Notes: a model not told the origin generated them from the letters alone. Positions 45,725 through 55,483 are shown, counted from the first letter of the stretch. The stretch: DNA of 64,000 bases from Zoogloea oryzae (GCF_030161255.1 NZ_BSPX01000009.1:16300-80299), one strand, 5' to 3'. Translations and numbers: made by a program.

Positions 45725-47310
45725 CCGGTCTTGCTGCGGCCGGGGCGGATGATGGTGTCGCGGGCTGCGGGCAGGGTAGTGGGGTAGTCGCGGCTGCAGT
45801 GCAGGCCACGGCTTTCCTTGCGCTTGAGGGCGCTGCGGACGATGAGATCGGCCGTGACTACCAGGTTGCGCAGTTCGATGAGATCGTTGCTGACCCGGAA
45901 GTTGCTGTAGAACTCGTCGATCTCGCGTGCCAGCAGGCGGATGCGGTGCTGGGCCCGCTGGAGCCGCTTGTTGGTGCGGACGATCCCCACGTAGTCCCAC
46001 ATGAAACGCCGCAGCTCTTCCCAGTTGTGGGAGATCACGATGGATTCGTCGGCATCGGTCACGCGGCTTTCGTCCCACTGGGGCAGTTCGGCAGCGTGCG
46101 GGCGCGGGTTGGCGAGGATGTCGCTGGCGGCGGCCTCGCCGTACACCAGGCATTCGAGCAGCGAGTTGCTGGCCAGCCGGTTGGCGCCGTGCAGGCCGGT
46201 GCAGGCCGTTTCGCCAACGGCGTAAAGGCCGGGCACGTCGGTGCGGGCGCGCAGGTCGGTGACGATGCCGCCGCACGAGTAGTGCGCGGCCGGCACGACC
46301 GGGATTGGCTGCTGGGTGATGTCGATGCCCAGTTCGGCGCAGCGGGCCAGGATGTTGGGGAAGTGTTCCCGCAGGAAATCGGCCGGCTTGTGGCTGATGT
46401 CCAGGAAGACGCAGTCGAGGCCGTGCTTCTTCATTTCGAAGTCGATGGCGCGGGCCACGATGTCGCGGGGGGCCAGTTCTTCCCGGCTGTCGTGCTCGGG
46501 CATGAAGCGGCTGCCGTCGGGGCGGCGCAGCAGGCCGCCTTCGCCGCGGACGGCTTCGGAGATCAGGAAGGACTTGGCTTGCGGGTGGTACAGGCAGGTG
46601 GGGTGGAACTGGATGAACTCCATGTTCGACACCCGGCAGCCGGCCCGCCAGGCCATGGCCACCCCGTCGCCAGTGGCGGTGTCGGGGTTGGTGGTGTAGA
46701 GGTAGACCTTGCCCGCGCCGCCGGTGGCGAGCACCGTGTGACGTGCCGCAAAGGTGCGCACTTCGTCGTTGGCGATGTCGAGGACGTAGGCGCCAAGGCA
46801 GCCGGCCTCGGGGCGGCCGATCTTGTGGCCGATGATGAGGTCGACGGCGATGTGCTGCTCGAAGATCTGGATGTTCGGATGGGCGCGGACCTGTTCGGTC
46901 AGCGTGGCCTGCACCGCGGCGCCGGTGGCGTCGGCCACGTGGATGACCCGGCGGTGGCCGTGACCGCCTTCGCGGGTGAGGTGATAGCCGATCGGCGATG
47001 CGGCATCGGTGGTGAAGGGTACGCCGTGGTCGATCAGCCATTGAATGGCGCGGGGGCCGTTCTCGACGACGAAGCGGGTGGCCTTCTTGGAACACAGCCC
47101 TGCCCCGGCCGTGTGGGTGTCGGCGATGTGGGCTTCCGTGCTGTCGGTGGGGTCGAGCACCGCGGCGATGCCGCCTTGCGCCCAGGCGCTGGCGCTGTCT
47201 TCGAGCGTGCGTTTGGTGACGAGGGCGACCTTCAGGGTGTCTGCGAGACGAAGGGCGAGTGATTGGCCGGCGAGGCCGCTGCCCAGAATGAGCACGTCAA
47301 AAGCGGTCAC
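45721..47310 (-). CDS. nadB: L-aspartate oxidase
   Basis: 529 residues from GTG 47310 (VTAFDVLILG), chosen because it gives the usual NadB length; a frame to 47385 adds an unlikely 25 residues. FAD motif GSGLAGQSLALRL; SASAWAQGGIAAV; active-site HPTCLYHPQA and RGEGGLLRRPDG; AAHYSCGGI. Oxidises aspartate to iminoaspartate, the first step of NAD synthesis. Divergent from rpoE. Confidence 0.95.
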   Translation of the reverse strand: MTAFDVLILGSGLAGQSLALRLADTLKVALVTKRTLEDSASAWAQGGIAAVLDPTDSTEAHIADTHTAGAGLCSKKATRFVVENGPRAIQWLIDHGVPFTTDAASPIGYHLTREGGHGHRRVIHVADATGAAVQATLTEQVRAHPNIQIFEQHIAVDLIIGHKIGRPEAGCLGAYVLDIANDEVRTFAARHTVLATGGAGKVYLYTTNPDTATGDGVAMAWRAGCRVSNMEFIQFHPTCLYHPQAKSFLISEAVRGEGGLLRRPDGSRFMPEHDSREELAPRDIVARAIDFEMKKHGLDCVFLDISHKPADFLREHFPNILARCAELGIDITQQPIPVVPAAHYSCGGIVTDLRARTDVPGLYAVGETACTGLHGANRLASNSLLECLVYGEAAASDILANPRPHAAELPQWDESRVTDADESIVISHNWEELRRFMWDYVGIVRTNKRLQRAQHRIRLLAREIDEFYSNFRVSNDLIELRNLVVTADLIVRSALKRKESRGLHCSRDYPTTLPAARDTIIRPGRSKTG

Positions 47311-47400
47311 TTCGGAATTCCGCGGGGGGCGATAGTTCGGATGGCCGACTATAGCACGTGCAATCTGCCCTGCAGACGCCAACAAAACCCTTTGGGCGAC

Positions 47401-47429
47401 TGAACTATGCGCCAGACGATGCGGTCAAC
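47401..47429 (+). promoter_or_regulatory. Possible sigma-E autoregulatory promoter of rpoE
   Basis: TGAACT (47401-47406), 17 bases, GTCAAC (47424-47429) resembles the sigma-E consensus GGAACTT with a TCAA-type -10. It is 94 bases before the rpoE ATG. Match is partial. Confidence 0.35.
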
Positions 47430-47522
47430 CTCAGTACTTTGGCAGGGAAGCAGGACGCACAAGGTATACTGCGGGGCTGTGACCGACCGGGTCACGCCTT
47501 ACGAGGTAGCCCTTTCCCGACC

Positions 47523-48122
47523 ATGAGTGATCGCGAAATTGACCAGCTGCTGGTCGAGCGCGTCCAACGCGGTGACAAACAGGCTTTCGGCCTGCTGGTC
47601 ACCAAGTATCAGCGCAAGCTCGCCCGGCTGTTGTCGAGATTGATCCGAGATCCCGCCGAAGTGGAGGATGTCGCCCAGGAAACGTTCATCAAGGCGTATC
47701 GCGCCCTGCCGTCCTTCCGGGGAGACAGCGCTTTTTATACCTGGCTGTATCGTATCGGGATCAACACCGCCAAGAACTTCCTCGTTTCGCAAGGCCGTCG
47801 CGCTCCAACCTCAACCGATTTCGATTCCGACGAAGCTGAAACCTTCGAGGATGGGGATCAGTTGCGCGATATCAACACTCCGGAGCGGCTGCTGATGACC
47901 AAGCAGATCGGGGATACCGTCAATGTGGCGATGGAGGCCTTGCCTGAGGAATTGAGAACGGCGATCGTTTTACGGGAGATCGAAGGTTTGAGTTACGAAG
48001 AGATCGCCTCGATCATGGAATGCCCAATCGGCACCGTCCGGTCGCGGATCTTCCGCGCCCGGGAAGCAATTTCAGAAAAGCTCAGGCCGTTGCTCGACAC
48101 GGCTCCGAACAAGAGGTGGTAA
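47523..48122 (+). CDS. rpoE: ECF sigma factor RpoE/AlgU
   Basis: 199 residues from ATG 47523 (MSDREIDQLLVERVQRGDKQ). Region 2 is DVAQETFIKAYRALPSFRGDSAFYTWLYRI; region 4 is LPEELRTAIVLREIEGLSYEEIA with GTVRSRIFRARE. It is the envelope-stress sigma factor, held inactive by RseA encoded four bases downstream. Head of the rpoE-rseA-rseB-rseC-mucD operon. Confidence 0.97.
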   Translation: MSDREIDQLLVERVQRGDKQAFGLLVTKYQRKLARLLSRLIRDPAEVEDVAQETFIKAYRALPSFRGDSAFYTWLYRIGINTAKNFLVSQGRRAPTSTDFDSDEAETFEDGDQLRDINTPERLLMTKQIGDTVNVAMEALPEELRTAIVLREIEGLSYEEIASIMECPIGTVRSRIFRAREAISEKLRPLLDTAPNKRW

Positions 48123-48126
48123 GACG

Positions 48127-48672
48127 ATGAAAGAAAAGGTTTCTGCCCTGCTGGATGGCGCCCTCGACGATGAGGCTTCATCCCGAATGTTCGAATCGCT
48201 CAAGCGGGATGGGGCGCTTCGACGGGAATGGGAAAACTTCTGCCTGATCGGGGACGTGCTGCGGGATGAGCGTGGACTCTCGCCGGATTTCGCGCGAAAC
48301 GTGATGCGCTGCATCGAGGATGAGCCGGCCATCGTTGCGCCTCATCGACGTGAGGTCGGCAGTGGGCTGGTCAGGCATCTGATGCCCATCGCCGCGTCGG
48401 TCATGGGCGTGGCGGCCGTTGGCTGGGTGGCAATCACCCTCAACAGCGATGGCCCGGCGGCGGAGCGTATCGCTGCTGCCAAGGTGCAGCAGCCGGTGGC
48501 GCTGGTGAGCGCACCGGCCGACACCGCAGCCCGCGCCACGGGTGCGACGGCCGAGTCGTCCGAGCGCGAATACCTGTTCGCCCATCAGGCGATGGCGCCC
48601 TCGGCGGCCATGCCGGGCGTGGCGCTTTACGTGCGGACCGTTTCCGACAGCCGCGCGGCAGGGCAGCGATGA
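48127..48672 (+). CDS. rseA: Anti-sigma-E factor RseA/MucA
   Basis: 181 residues. MKEKVSALLDGALDDEASSRMFESLK is the cytoplasmic sigma-binding domain; a transmembrane segment (LMPIAASVMGVAAVGWVAI) lies at about residues 85-105; the rest is periplasmic, where DegS-type cleavage would occur. C-terminus ends with ALYVRTVSDSRAAGQR. Overlaps rseB by four bases. Confidence 0.92.
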   Translation: MKEKVSALLDGALDDEASSRMFESLKRDGALRREWENFCLIGDVLRDERGLSPDFARNVMRCIEDEPAIVAPHRREVGSGLVRHLMPIAASVMGVAAVGWVAITLNSDGPAAERIAAAKVQQPVALVSAPADTAARATGATAESSEREYLFAHQAMAPSAAMPGVALYVRTVSDSRAAGQR

Positions 48673-49634
48673 AGCGATTCGTCGTACTTCTGGCAGCGTG
48701 TCTGACGGCGGGTGTGGCAGCCGGCGCGGATGCGTCGACCGATCCCCTCAGTTGGCTTGGCCGGATTTCCAGCGCTGCGCACAAGCTCAATTACACGGGC
48801 ACCTTCAGCTATCAGAGCGGCAAGAACGTTGAGACCTCGCGGATCGCCCATCTGGTGGATGGCGGCGCCGAGTTTGAAAAGCTCGAGGCGCTGGACGGCA
48901 GCCCGCGGGAGGTTGTGCGCAACAACGAAGAGGTGCAGTGCTTTCTGCCCGACCAGAAGCTGGTGATCGTTGATCAGTCGGCGGCCCGGCGAGGGTTTCC
49001 GGCGCGGCTGCCGTCGTCGCCGAGCGCCCTGGCCGAGAACTATCGGATCCGGAAGGGCGAGGTCGTGCGGATCGCCGGGCTCGAAAGCCAGCAGATCATC
49101 CTCGAACCCAAGGACGACATGCGCTTCGGGCACCAGTTCTGGGCTGATGTGAACTCCGGCCTGCTGCTCCGCGCCCGCCTGATCGGCGAGAAGGGCGAGA
49201 GCATCGAGCAGTTTGCCTTCAACGAGGTTCAGATCGGTGTGCCCTTCGACAAGGAGAAGGTCAAGCCTCGTTTCGTGCGGGGGCCGGACTGGAAGGTGGC
49301 GCAGGCCCGCGGCAACGAAGTGAAGGTCGAGGATACAGGCTGGATCTTCCGCAACTCGATTCCGGGTTTCAGGCAGGTCGTGTCGGTCACGCGGCCGGCG
49401 CGCAAGGATCGGGCCGAGGCTTACCACGTGGTGTTTTCGGATGGACTGGCGGCGATCTCGGTGTTCATCGAGCCGCTGCCCTCCAAACCGGGGCACCAGA
49501 GTGGCATGAGCGCCAACGGCGCGGTCAATATTTTCCGGCGCACGGTAGCCGATCACCAGATTACCGCACTGGGCGAAGTCCCCCAGGCTGCGTTGGTGCG
49601 AATCGCAGATGGCGTGGAGGTTCGTAAGCGGTAA
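48669..49634 (+). CDS. rseB: Sigma-E regulatory protein RseB/MucB
   Basis: 321 residues with a signal peptide (MKRFVVLLAACLTAGVAAGAD). The MucB/RseB N-terminal lipoprotein-like domain is seen in LNYTGTFSYQSGKNVETSRIAH; the C-terminal domain has RKDRAEAYHVVFSDGLAAISVFIE. Periplasmic protein that shields RseA from proteolysis until mislocalised envelope components bind it. Confidence 0.93.
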   Translation: MKRFVVLLAACLTAGVAAGADASTDPLSWLGRISSAAHKLNYTGTFSYQSGKNVETSRIAHLVDGGAEFEKLEALDGSPREVVRNNEEVQCFLPDQKLVIVDQSAARRGFPARLPSSPSALAENYRIRKGEVVRIAGLESQQIILEPKDDMRFGHQFWADVNSGLLLRARLIGEKGESIEQFAFNEVQIGVPFDKEKVKPRFVRGPDWKVAQARGNEVKVEDTGWIFRNSIPGFRQVVSVTRPARKDRAEAYHVVFSDGLAAISVFIEPLPSKPGHQSGMSANGAVNIFRRTVADHQITALGEVPQAALVRIADGVEVRKR

Positions 49635-50089
49635 TGCGGGTCAAGGGTGTGGTGTCGCGGGTCGAATCCGGTTACGCATGGGTGGATGTGAGCGTGGCCC
49701 AGGGCTGCGGTCGTTGCAATGAGCCCGGCGGCTGTGGTGGCGTCAATATCGCAAGGCCGCTTGCGTCGTCCGCTCAGGCTGTGCGGGTGCCCAATGGCAT
49801 CGACGCGCGGCCGGGTGACGAGGTTGGCGTGGTTGTCGAGGATGGGGTTCCCCTGCGTGCGGCCCTGCTGGCCTATGCCTTGCCGGTGGTTGGCGTGCTG
49901 CTCGGTGCAGCTGCCGGCACCGCGGTGGCGCCGGTGGGGGGCAGTGTGGATCTGTCGGCCGGCATCGGTGCGGTGGCAGGGGGAGTGATGGCATTTCTGC
50001 TGGCCCGAGGGCGGTCCGCCTGGACGCGGGGTGCGGCCCCGCTGCGGCTTGAGCGTGGTAGCTCGTCGTCGGAGGCGTGCGGACGATGA
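49634..50089 (+). CDS. rseC: SoxR-reducing/sigma-E modulator RseC
   Basis: 151 residues, starting at the last base of the rseB stop. The Cys cluster CGRCNEPGGCGG near residue 24 and two transmembrane helices (about 75-95 and 100-120) define RseC/MucC. An inner-membrane protein with a positive or redox role in the sigma-E response; mechanism unsettled. Overlaps mucD. Confidence 0.9.
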   Translation: MRVKGVVSRVESGYAWVDVSVAQGCGRCNEPGGCGGVNIARPLASSAQAVRVPNGIDARPGDEVGVVVEDGVPLRAALLAYALPVVGVLLGAAAGTAVAPVGGSVDLSAGIGAVAGGVMAFLLARGRSAWTRGAAPLRLERGSSSSEACGR

Positions 50090-51519
50090 GCGTCGGTCTG
50101 TCTTTCCATCGGGTGTTTGTCTGGCTGATGGTGGCTGCCGTGCTGCTCTCCGGCCGTATCGCGCTGGCCAAGGAACTGCCCGATTTTGCCGATCTGGCCG
50201 AGCGCCAGGGGGCGGCGGTGGTGAACATCAGCACCACCCAGGCGCTGCGCCAGGCGCGCCCTGGTGTGCCTAGCCTGGACGAGGACGATCCGATGTTCGA
50301 TCTCTTCCGGCGTTTCATTCCGCGCGGGCCGTCTGCGCCGCGGATGGATCCGGACAATCGATCCCTCGGGTCCGGTTTCATCGTGTCGCCCGATGGGTAC
50401 GTGCTCACCAATGCCCATGTGGTCGATGGCGCCGACGAGATCGTCGTCAAGCTCACCGACAAGCGGGAGTTCCGGGCTCGCCTGATCGGCACCGATCCGC
50501 GTACCGATGTGGCGCTGCTCAAGATTGACGCCACGGGCCTGCCCAAGGTCAGCTTCGGCGATCCGGGCAAGTTGCGGGTGGGCGACTGGGTGGTGGCGAT
50601 CGGCGCGCCGTTCGGCTTCGAAAATTCGGTGACGGCAGGGATCGTCAGCGCCAAGGGGCGCTCGCTGCCGCAAGAGAATTTCGTGCCCTTCATCCAGACC
50701 GACGTGGCCATCAACCCGGGCAACTCCGGCGGGCCGCTGTTCAACATGAAGGGCGAGGTGGTCGGCATCAACTCGCAGATCTACAGCCGCACCGGTGGGT
50801 TCATGGGCCTGTCGTTCGCGATCCCGATCGATGTGGCAATGGATGTGCAGGCCCAGCTGCGCGCCAGCGGCCGGGTGCAGCGTGGGCGCATCGGCGTGGT
50901 GATCCAGGAGGTCTCTCGCGAACTTGCCGACAGCTTCAATCTCGGCAAGCCGGTGGGCGCGCTGGTGAGTTCGGTGGAAAAGGGCAGTCCGGCCGATAAA
51001 GCCGGCATCGAGCAGGGCGACATCGTGCTGCGCTTCGATAACCGTCCGGTGGGCGTGTCGGGCGATCTGCCGCGCCTCGTGGGCAGCACGCGGCCGGGCA
51101 GCAAGGCGCCGGTGCAGGTGTGGCGCAAGGGCACGGTGCGGGATCTGGTGGTGATGGTGGCGGAGCTGCCGGAAGAAAAAGCCCGCAAGGTTGCGCTCAA
51201 GGCGCCGCGGCAGGATGTGGCGCCGAACCGGCTCGGCATCGTCGTCGTCGAGCCCTCAGCCGAACAGCGTCGCGACGGGCGTTTCCCCGCTGGCGGCGTG
51301 GTGGTGGATGCGCTGCGCAGTGCGTCGGCTCGTGCTTCCGAGATCCAGGCCGGCGACGGCATCCTGGCGCTGGTGAGCAAGGGCGTGCGCACCGACATCC
51401 GCTCGGTGGAGCAGTTCAACCGGGTGGTGGGTGCCCTCGATCTCGGCCAGACTGTCACGCTGCTGGTGCTGCGTGGCGAAACCCAGACCTTTGTTCCCCT
51501 GCGAACCCTTGAGCGCTGA
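50086..51519 (+). CDS. mucD: Periplasmic serine protease MucD/DegP-like
   Basis: 477 residues from ATG 50086, the A of which lies in an ATGA overlap with the rseC stop; GTG 50077 is an alternative. Signal peptide (VFVWLMVAAVLLSGRIALA). Protease triad: His in TNAHVVDGAD, Asp in RTDVALLKID, Ser in NPGNSGGPLF. Two PDZ domains follow (SPADKAGIEQGDIVLRF and the degenerate one around EIQAGDGILALV). Degrades misfolded envelope proteins and is part of the stress operon. Confidence 0.96.
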   Translation: MSVGLSFHRVFVWLMVAAVLLSGRIALAKELPDFADLAERQGAAVVNISTTQALRQARPGVPSLDEDDPMFDLFRRFIPRGPSAPRMDPDNRSLGSGFIVSPDGYVLTNAHVVDGADEIVVKLTDKREFRARLIGTDPRTDVALLKIDATGLPKVSFGDPGKLRVGDWVVAIGAPFGFENSVTAGIVSAKGRSLPQENFVPFIQTDVAINPGNSGGPLFNMKGEVVGINSQIYSRTGGFMGLSFAIPIDVAMDVQAQLRASGRVQRGRIGVVIQEVSRELADSFNLGKPVGALVSSVEKGSPADKAGIEQGDIVLRFDNRPVGVSGDLPRLVGSTRPGSKAPVQVWRKGTVRDLVVMVAELPEEKARKVALKAPRQDVAPNRLGIVVVEPSAEQRRDGRFPAGGVVVDALRSASARASEIQAGDGILALVSKGVRTDIRSVEQFNRVVGALDLGQTVTLLVLRGETQTFVPLRTLER

Positions 51520-51763
51520 TCGCCAACTCATCGTGCTGAGCCGGATGTGGTGCCATCTGTGCCATGATCTGCTCACCGCGCTCGCCCCGCTGCAGGATGA
51601 GCTGGGGTTTTCGGTCCGGGTTGTCGACCTGGACACGGATGCCCCGGAGCTCGAGGAAGTCTGGGGTGAGAAAGTGCCGGTGCTGTTCGACGGGGATGTG
51701 GAACTATGTCACTACTTTCTGGACGAATCCGCAGTCCGTGCTCATTTCCGGCGTATCGGTTAA
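51509..51763 (+). CDS. Glutaredoxin-family small protein
   Basis: 84 residues if TTG 51509 is used, overlapping mucD by 11 bases; GTG 51531 is another possible start. The redox motif Cys-His-Leu-Cys in RMWCHLCHDLL and KVPVLFDGDVELC (cis-Pro) define a glutaredoxin fold. Similar proteins commonly lie between mucD and lepA in betaproteobacteria; the substrate is unknown. Confidence 0.82.
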   Translation: MSADRQLIVLSRMWCHLCHDLLTALAPLQDELGFSVRVVDLDTDAPELEEVWGEKVPVLFDGDVELCHYFLDESAVRAHFRRIG

Positions 51764-51796
51764 AATCCAACCCTTTGTCAGGCAAACAATTTTTTC

Positions 51797-51821
51797 AAGG
51801 GTGCCCAACGGCACCCTTTTT
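51797..51821 (+). terminator. Terminator or attenuator just upstream of lepA
   Basis: AAGGGTGCC, CAAC loop, GGCACCCTT, then TTT: a perfect 9-bp stem whose T run ends nine bases before the lepA ATG. It lies where a ribosome site would be expected. Confidence 0.7.
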
Positions 51822-51829
51822 CGTGGCCC

Positions 51830-53626
51830 ATGCAACACATCAGAAACTTTTCGATCATCGCCCATATCGACCACGGCAAGTCCACCCTGGCCGACCGGAT
51901 CATCCATCTTTGCGGCGGCCTGTCCGACCGGGAGATGGAAGCCCAGGTGCTGGACTCGATGGATATCGAACGTGAGCGGGGCATCACGATCAAGGCCCAG
52001 ACCGCGGCGCTGAGTTACCGCGCCCGCGACGGCCAGGTCTACAACCTGAACCTCATCGACACCCCGGGGCACGTGGACTTCTCCTACGAAGTCTCCCGCT
52101 CGCTGGCGGCCTGCGAAGGCGGCCTGCTGGTGGTGGATGCCTCCCAGGGCGTCGAGGCCCAGACTGTCGCCAACTGCTACACCGCGCTGGAGCAGGGCGT
52201 CGAGGTGGTGCCGGTGCTCAATAAGATGGACCTGCCCCAGGCCAATCCGGATGGCGCCAAGCAGGAAATCGAAGACGTGATCGGCATCGACGCCAGCGAC
52301 GCGATCCCCTGTTCGGCCAAGACCGGCATGGGCGTCCAGGACATCCTCGAAGCCGTCATCGCCCGCATCCCGCCGCCCAAGGGCGATCCGGATGCGCCGC
52401 TGAAAGCGCTGATCATCGACTCGTGGTTCGACAACTACGTGGGTGTGGTGATGCTGGTGCGCGTGGTCGATGGCACCCTCAAGCCCAAGGACAAGATCCT
52501 GTTCATGTCCAACGGCAACCAGCACCTGTGCGAACAGGTGGGCGTGTTCACGCCCAAGTCCCAGCCGCGGGAAACCCTTTCGGCCGGCCAGGTGGGTTTC
52601 ATCATCGCCGGCATCAAGGAACTGAAATCCGCCAAGGTGGGTGACACCATCACCCTCGTCGGCAAGCCTGCCGCCGAGCCGCTGGCCGGTTTCAAGGAGA
52701 TCAAGCCGCAGGTGTTCGCCGGTCTGTATCCGGTCGAATCCAACGAATACGACCAGCTGCGTGAGTCGCTGGAGAAGCTGCGCCTCAACGACGCGTCGCT
52801 GCAGTTCGAGCCGGAAGTCTCCCAGGCGCTGGGCTTCGGCTTCCGCTGCGGCTTCCTGGGCCTGCTGCACATGGAAATCGTGCAGGAGCGTCTGGAGCGC
52901 GAATTCGACATGAACCTCATCACCACGGCGCCGACCGTGGTGTATGAAGTGCTGATGAAGGACGGCACCGTCGAGCAGGTGTCCAACCCGTCCAAGCTGC
53001 CGGATCTGTCCAAGGTCGAAGAGGTGCGCGAGCCGATCATCAAGGCGGTGATCTTCCTGCCCCAGGAATACGTCGGCCCGGTCATCACCCTGTGCAACCA
53101 GAAGCGCGGCGCCCAGGTGGACATGCTCTACCACGGCCGTCAGGTGCAGCTGATCTACGACATGCCGATGAACGAAGTGGTCATGGACTTCTTCGACAAG
53201 CTGAAGTCGGTGTCCCGCGGCTACGCCTCCCTCGACTACGAGTTCAAGGAATACCGCGCCGCCGATCTGGTCAAGCTCGACGTGCTGGTGTCCTCCGAGA
53301 AGGTGGATGCCCTGTCGATCATCGTGCACCGGGCCAACTCCCAGTACCGTGGCCGCGAGCTGGTGGCCAAGCTGCGCGAGCTGATCCCGCGCCAGATGTT
53401 CGACGTGGCCATCCAGGCCGCGATCGGCTCCAACATCGTCGCCCGCGAGACCATCAAGGCCCTGCGCAAGAACGTGCTGGCCAAGTGCTACGGCGGTGAC
53501 ATCACCCGCAAGAAGAAGCTCCTCGAGAAGCAGAAAGAGGGCAAGAAGCGCATGAAGCAGGTGGGCAACGTGGAGATTCCGCAGGAAGCCTTCCTTGCCG
53601 TGCTGCGGGTGGACGAAGGTAAATGA
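51830..53626 (+). CDS. lepA: Elongation factor 4 (LepA)
   Basis: 598 residues, standard length. GTPase motifs AHIDHGKSTL, DTPGHVDF and NKMDLP; effector-region ERGITIKAQT. The C-terminal EF4-specific domain is complete (KANVLAK-like KNVLAKCYGGDITRKKKLLEKQ). Acts on ribosomes, probably in 30S biogenesis or back-translocation. No clear ribosome site precedes the ATG; a hairpin is found there instead. Confidence 0.97.
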   Translation: MQHIRNFSIIAHIDHGKSTLADRIIHLCGGLSDREMEAQVLDSMDIERERGITIKAQTAALSYRARDGQVYNLNLIDTPGHVDFSYEVSRSLAACEGGLLVVDASQGVEAQTVANCYTALEQGVEVVPVLNKMDLPQANPDGAKQEIEDVIGIDASDAIPCSAKTGMGVQDILEAVIARIPPPKGDPDAPLKALIIDSWFDNYVGVVMLVRVVDGTLKPKDKILFMSNGNQHLCEQVGVFTPKSQPRETLSAGQVGFIIAGIKELKSAKVGDTITLVGKPAAEPLAGFKEIKPQVFAGLYPVESNEYDQLRESLEKLRLNDASLQFEPEVSQALGFGFRCGFLGLLHMEIVQERLEREFDMNLITTAPTVVYEVLMKDGTVEQVSNPSKLPDLSKVEEVREPIIKAVIFLPQEYVGPVITLCNQKRGAQVDMLYHGRQVQLIYDMPMNEVVMDFFDKLKSVSRGYASLDYEFKEYRAADLVKLDVLVSSEKVDALSIIVHRANSQYRGRELVAKLRELIPRQMFDVAIQAAIGSNIVARETIKALRKNVLAKCYGGDITRKKKLLEKQKEGKKRMKQVGNVEIPQEAFLAVLRVDEGK

Positions 53627-53648
53627 GCCTGCTGACTGGAGCCGATAA

Positions 53649-54437
53649 GTGAATTTCGCCCTGATTCTTTTCCTGCTGTTGCTGGTGAGCGGCGTCTTGT
53701 GGGCGCTGGACCGTTTCGTCGCCAGCAAGCGGCGCAGCGTGGGCGCCAGGACGCCGTGGTGGGTCGAGTACGGCGCGAGCTTCTTCCCGGTGATCCTGGT
53801 GGTCTTCTGCCTGCGTTCGTTCGTCGTCGAACCCTTCCGGATTCCGTCCGGCTCGATGATCCCGACCCTGCTGGTGGGCGACTTCATCCTCGTGAACAAG
53901 TGGACCTACGGCATCCGCCTGCCGGTGATCAACAAGAAGATCATCGACGTGAACGAGCCCCAGCGGGGCGACGTGATGGTGTTCCGCTTCCCGGGCGATC
54001 CGTCCCTCGACTACATCAAGCGCGTGGTCGGCCTGCCCGGCGACAAGGTCGAGTATTTCGACAAGAAGCTCACGATCAACGGCCAGCCGGTGCCGCAGAA
54101 CGCCGCCGGCGACTACCTGCACACCGATCGGCTCTACTATTCGCCGAGCTTCGTCGAGAAGCTGGGCAACGTCGAGCACAGAATCATCGTGGAAAATGCC
54201 GCGCCGGCTTACGTTTCCCAGGTCACCAAGTATCCGTTTCAGGAAAACTGCACCTATACTAACCGCGGTCTTTCCTGCACGGTTCCTGCCGGCCATTACT
54301 TCATGATGGGTGATAACCGCGACGGCAGTTTCGACAGCCGCGGCTGGGGTTTCGTCCCGGAAAAGAACATTGTTGGCAAGGCTTTCTACATCTGGTTCAA
54401 TTCCAGCGACCTGAAACGGATAGGCAGCTTCCAGTGA
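53649..54437 (+). CDS. lepB: Signal peptidase I
   Basis: 262 residues from GTG 53649. Two N-terminal transmembrane helices (FALILFLLLLVSGVLWAL; ASFFPVILVVFCLRSFVV) are followed by the catalytic Ser in FRIPSGSMIPTL and Lys in DYIKRVVGLPGD; GDNRDGSFDSRGWG is box E. Cleaves signal peptides of exported proteins. Between lepA and the DUF4845 gene, which it overlaps by four bases (GTGA). Confidence 0.97.
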   Translation: MNFALILFLLLLVSGVLWALDRFVASKRRSVGARTPWWVEYGASFFPVILVVFCLRSFVVEPFRIPSGSMIPTLLVGDFILVNKWTYGIRLPVINKKIIDVNEPQRGDVMVFRFPGDPSLDYIKRVVGLPGDKVEYFDKKLTINGQPVPQNAAGDYLHTDRLYYSPSFVEKLGNVEHRIIVENAAPAYVSQVTKYPFQENCTYTNRGLSCTVPAGHYFMMGDNRDGSFDSRGWGFVPEKNIVGKAFYIWFNSSDLKRIGSFQ

Positions 54438-54805
54438 TCATGACGCGAAAAAGTCAATCGGGCCTGAGTCTTGTCAGCGTGCTGCTGGTTGGCGGCGCGA
54501 TGGCTGCACTCGTGGTGTTGGGCCTCAAGCTCATCCCGGTGGTCAATGAGTACTTCGGGATCAAGCGTGCGCTGGCCGCGGTGGTAAGCGCCTCCAACCC
54601 CCAGAGCGCGACGGTTTCCGAACTGCGCAACGCCTTCTCGAAGCGCGTCACCGTGGATGACATCACCAGCGTCACCCCGGCCGATATCGACATCACCAAG
54701 GAAAACGGCCGCATCGTCATGTCGGTCGACTACGCCCGCAAGGTGCCGCTTTACGGCAAGGTGAGCCTGCTGATCGAATTCTCCGCGTCGTCCGACGCAA
54801 ACTGA
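54434..54805 (+). CDS. DUF4845 membrane protein
   Basis: 123 residues from GTG 54434; ATG 54440 is possible. One N-terminal transmembrane segment with a pilin-like start (KSQSGLSLVSVLLVGGAMAALVVLGL) and a small soluble domain ending VDYARKVPLYGKVSLLIEF. DUF4845 proteins typically sit between lepB and rnc; function unknown. Confidence 0.9.
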   Translation: MIMTRKSQSGLSLVSVLLVGGAMAALVVLGLKLIPVVNEYFGIKRALAAVVSASNPQSATVSELRNAFSKRVTVDDITSVTPADIDITKENGRIVMSVDYARKVPLYGKVSLLIEFSASSDAN

Positions 54806-54815
54806 GCCTCACCCC

Positions 54816-55483
54816 ATGAAGTTGGACGCCCTGCAGCAGGCCATCGGCCATCGTTTTTCCCGGCCGGCGCTCCTGGAGCAGGCGGTCACCCATCGCAGCT
54901 TCGGATCGCCCAACAACGAGCGGCTCGAGTTTCTCGGTGACAGCGTGCTCAACTGCGTGACCGCCGTCGCCCTTTTCGGGCGCTTCGACAACCTGCGCGA
55001 AGGCGACATGTCGCGCCTGCGGGCCAACCTGGTGCGCCAGGAAGCCCTGCACAAGCTGGCCGACGGGCTCAGGCTGGGCGAATACCTGCGCTTGGGCGAG
55101 GGCGAGCTGAAGAGCGGCGGTCATCGCCGTCCGTCGATCCTCGCCGACGCCCTCGAAGCCATCATCGCGGCGGTGTTCCTGGATGCCGGTTTCGAGGCCG
55201 CCAAAGGGGTGGTTGATCGCCTCTACGAAAAATCCCTGGCAGCGCTCGATCCGGCCCGCGCCCTGAAAGACCCCAAAACGGCGCTGCAGGAATGGCTGCA
55301 GGGCCGGCGGATGCCGCTGCCCAAATACTCGCTCGCCGATACCCGCGGCGAAGCCCACCAGCAGGAATTCGAGGTCGAGTGCGAGATCGCCGGCCTTGGC
55401 CTCAAGACCCGCGGCATCGGCGTGAGTCGCCGCGCTGCCGAACAGCAGTCCGCCCAGCGGGCGCTGGAACTCCTACCCCAGAA

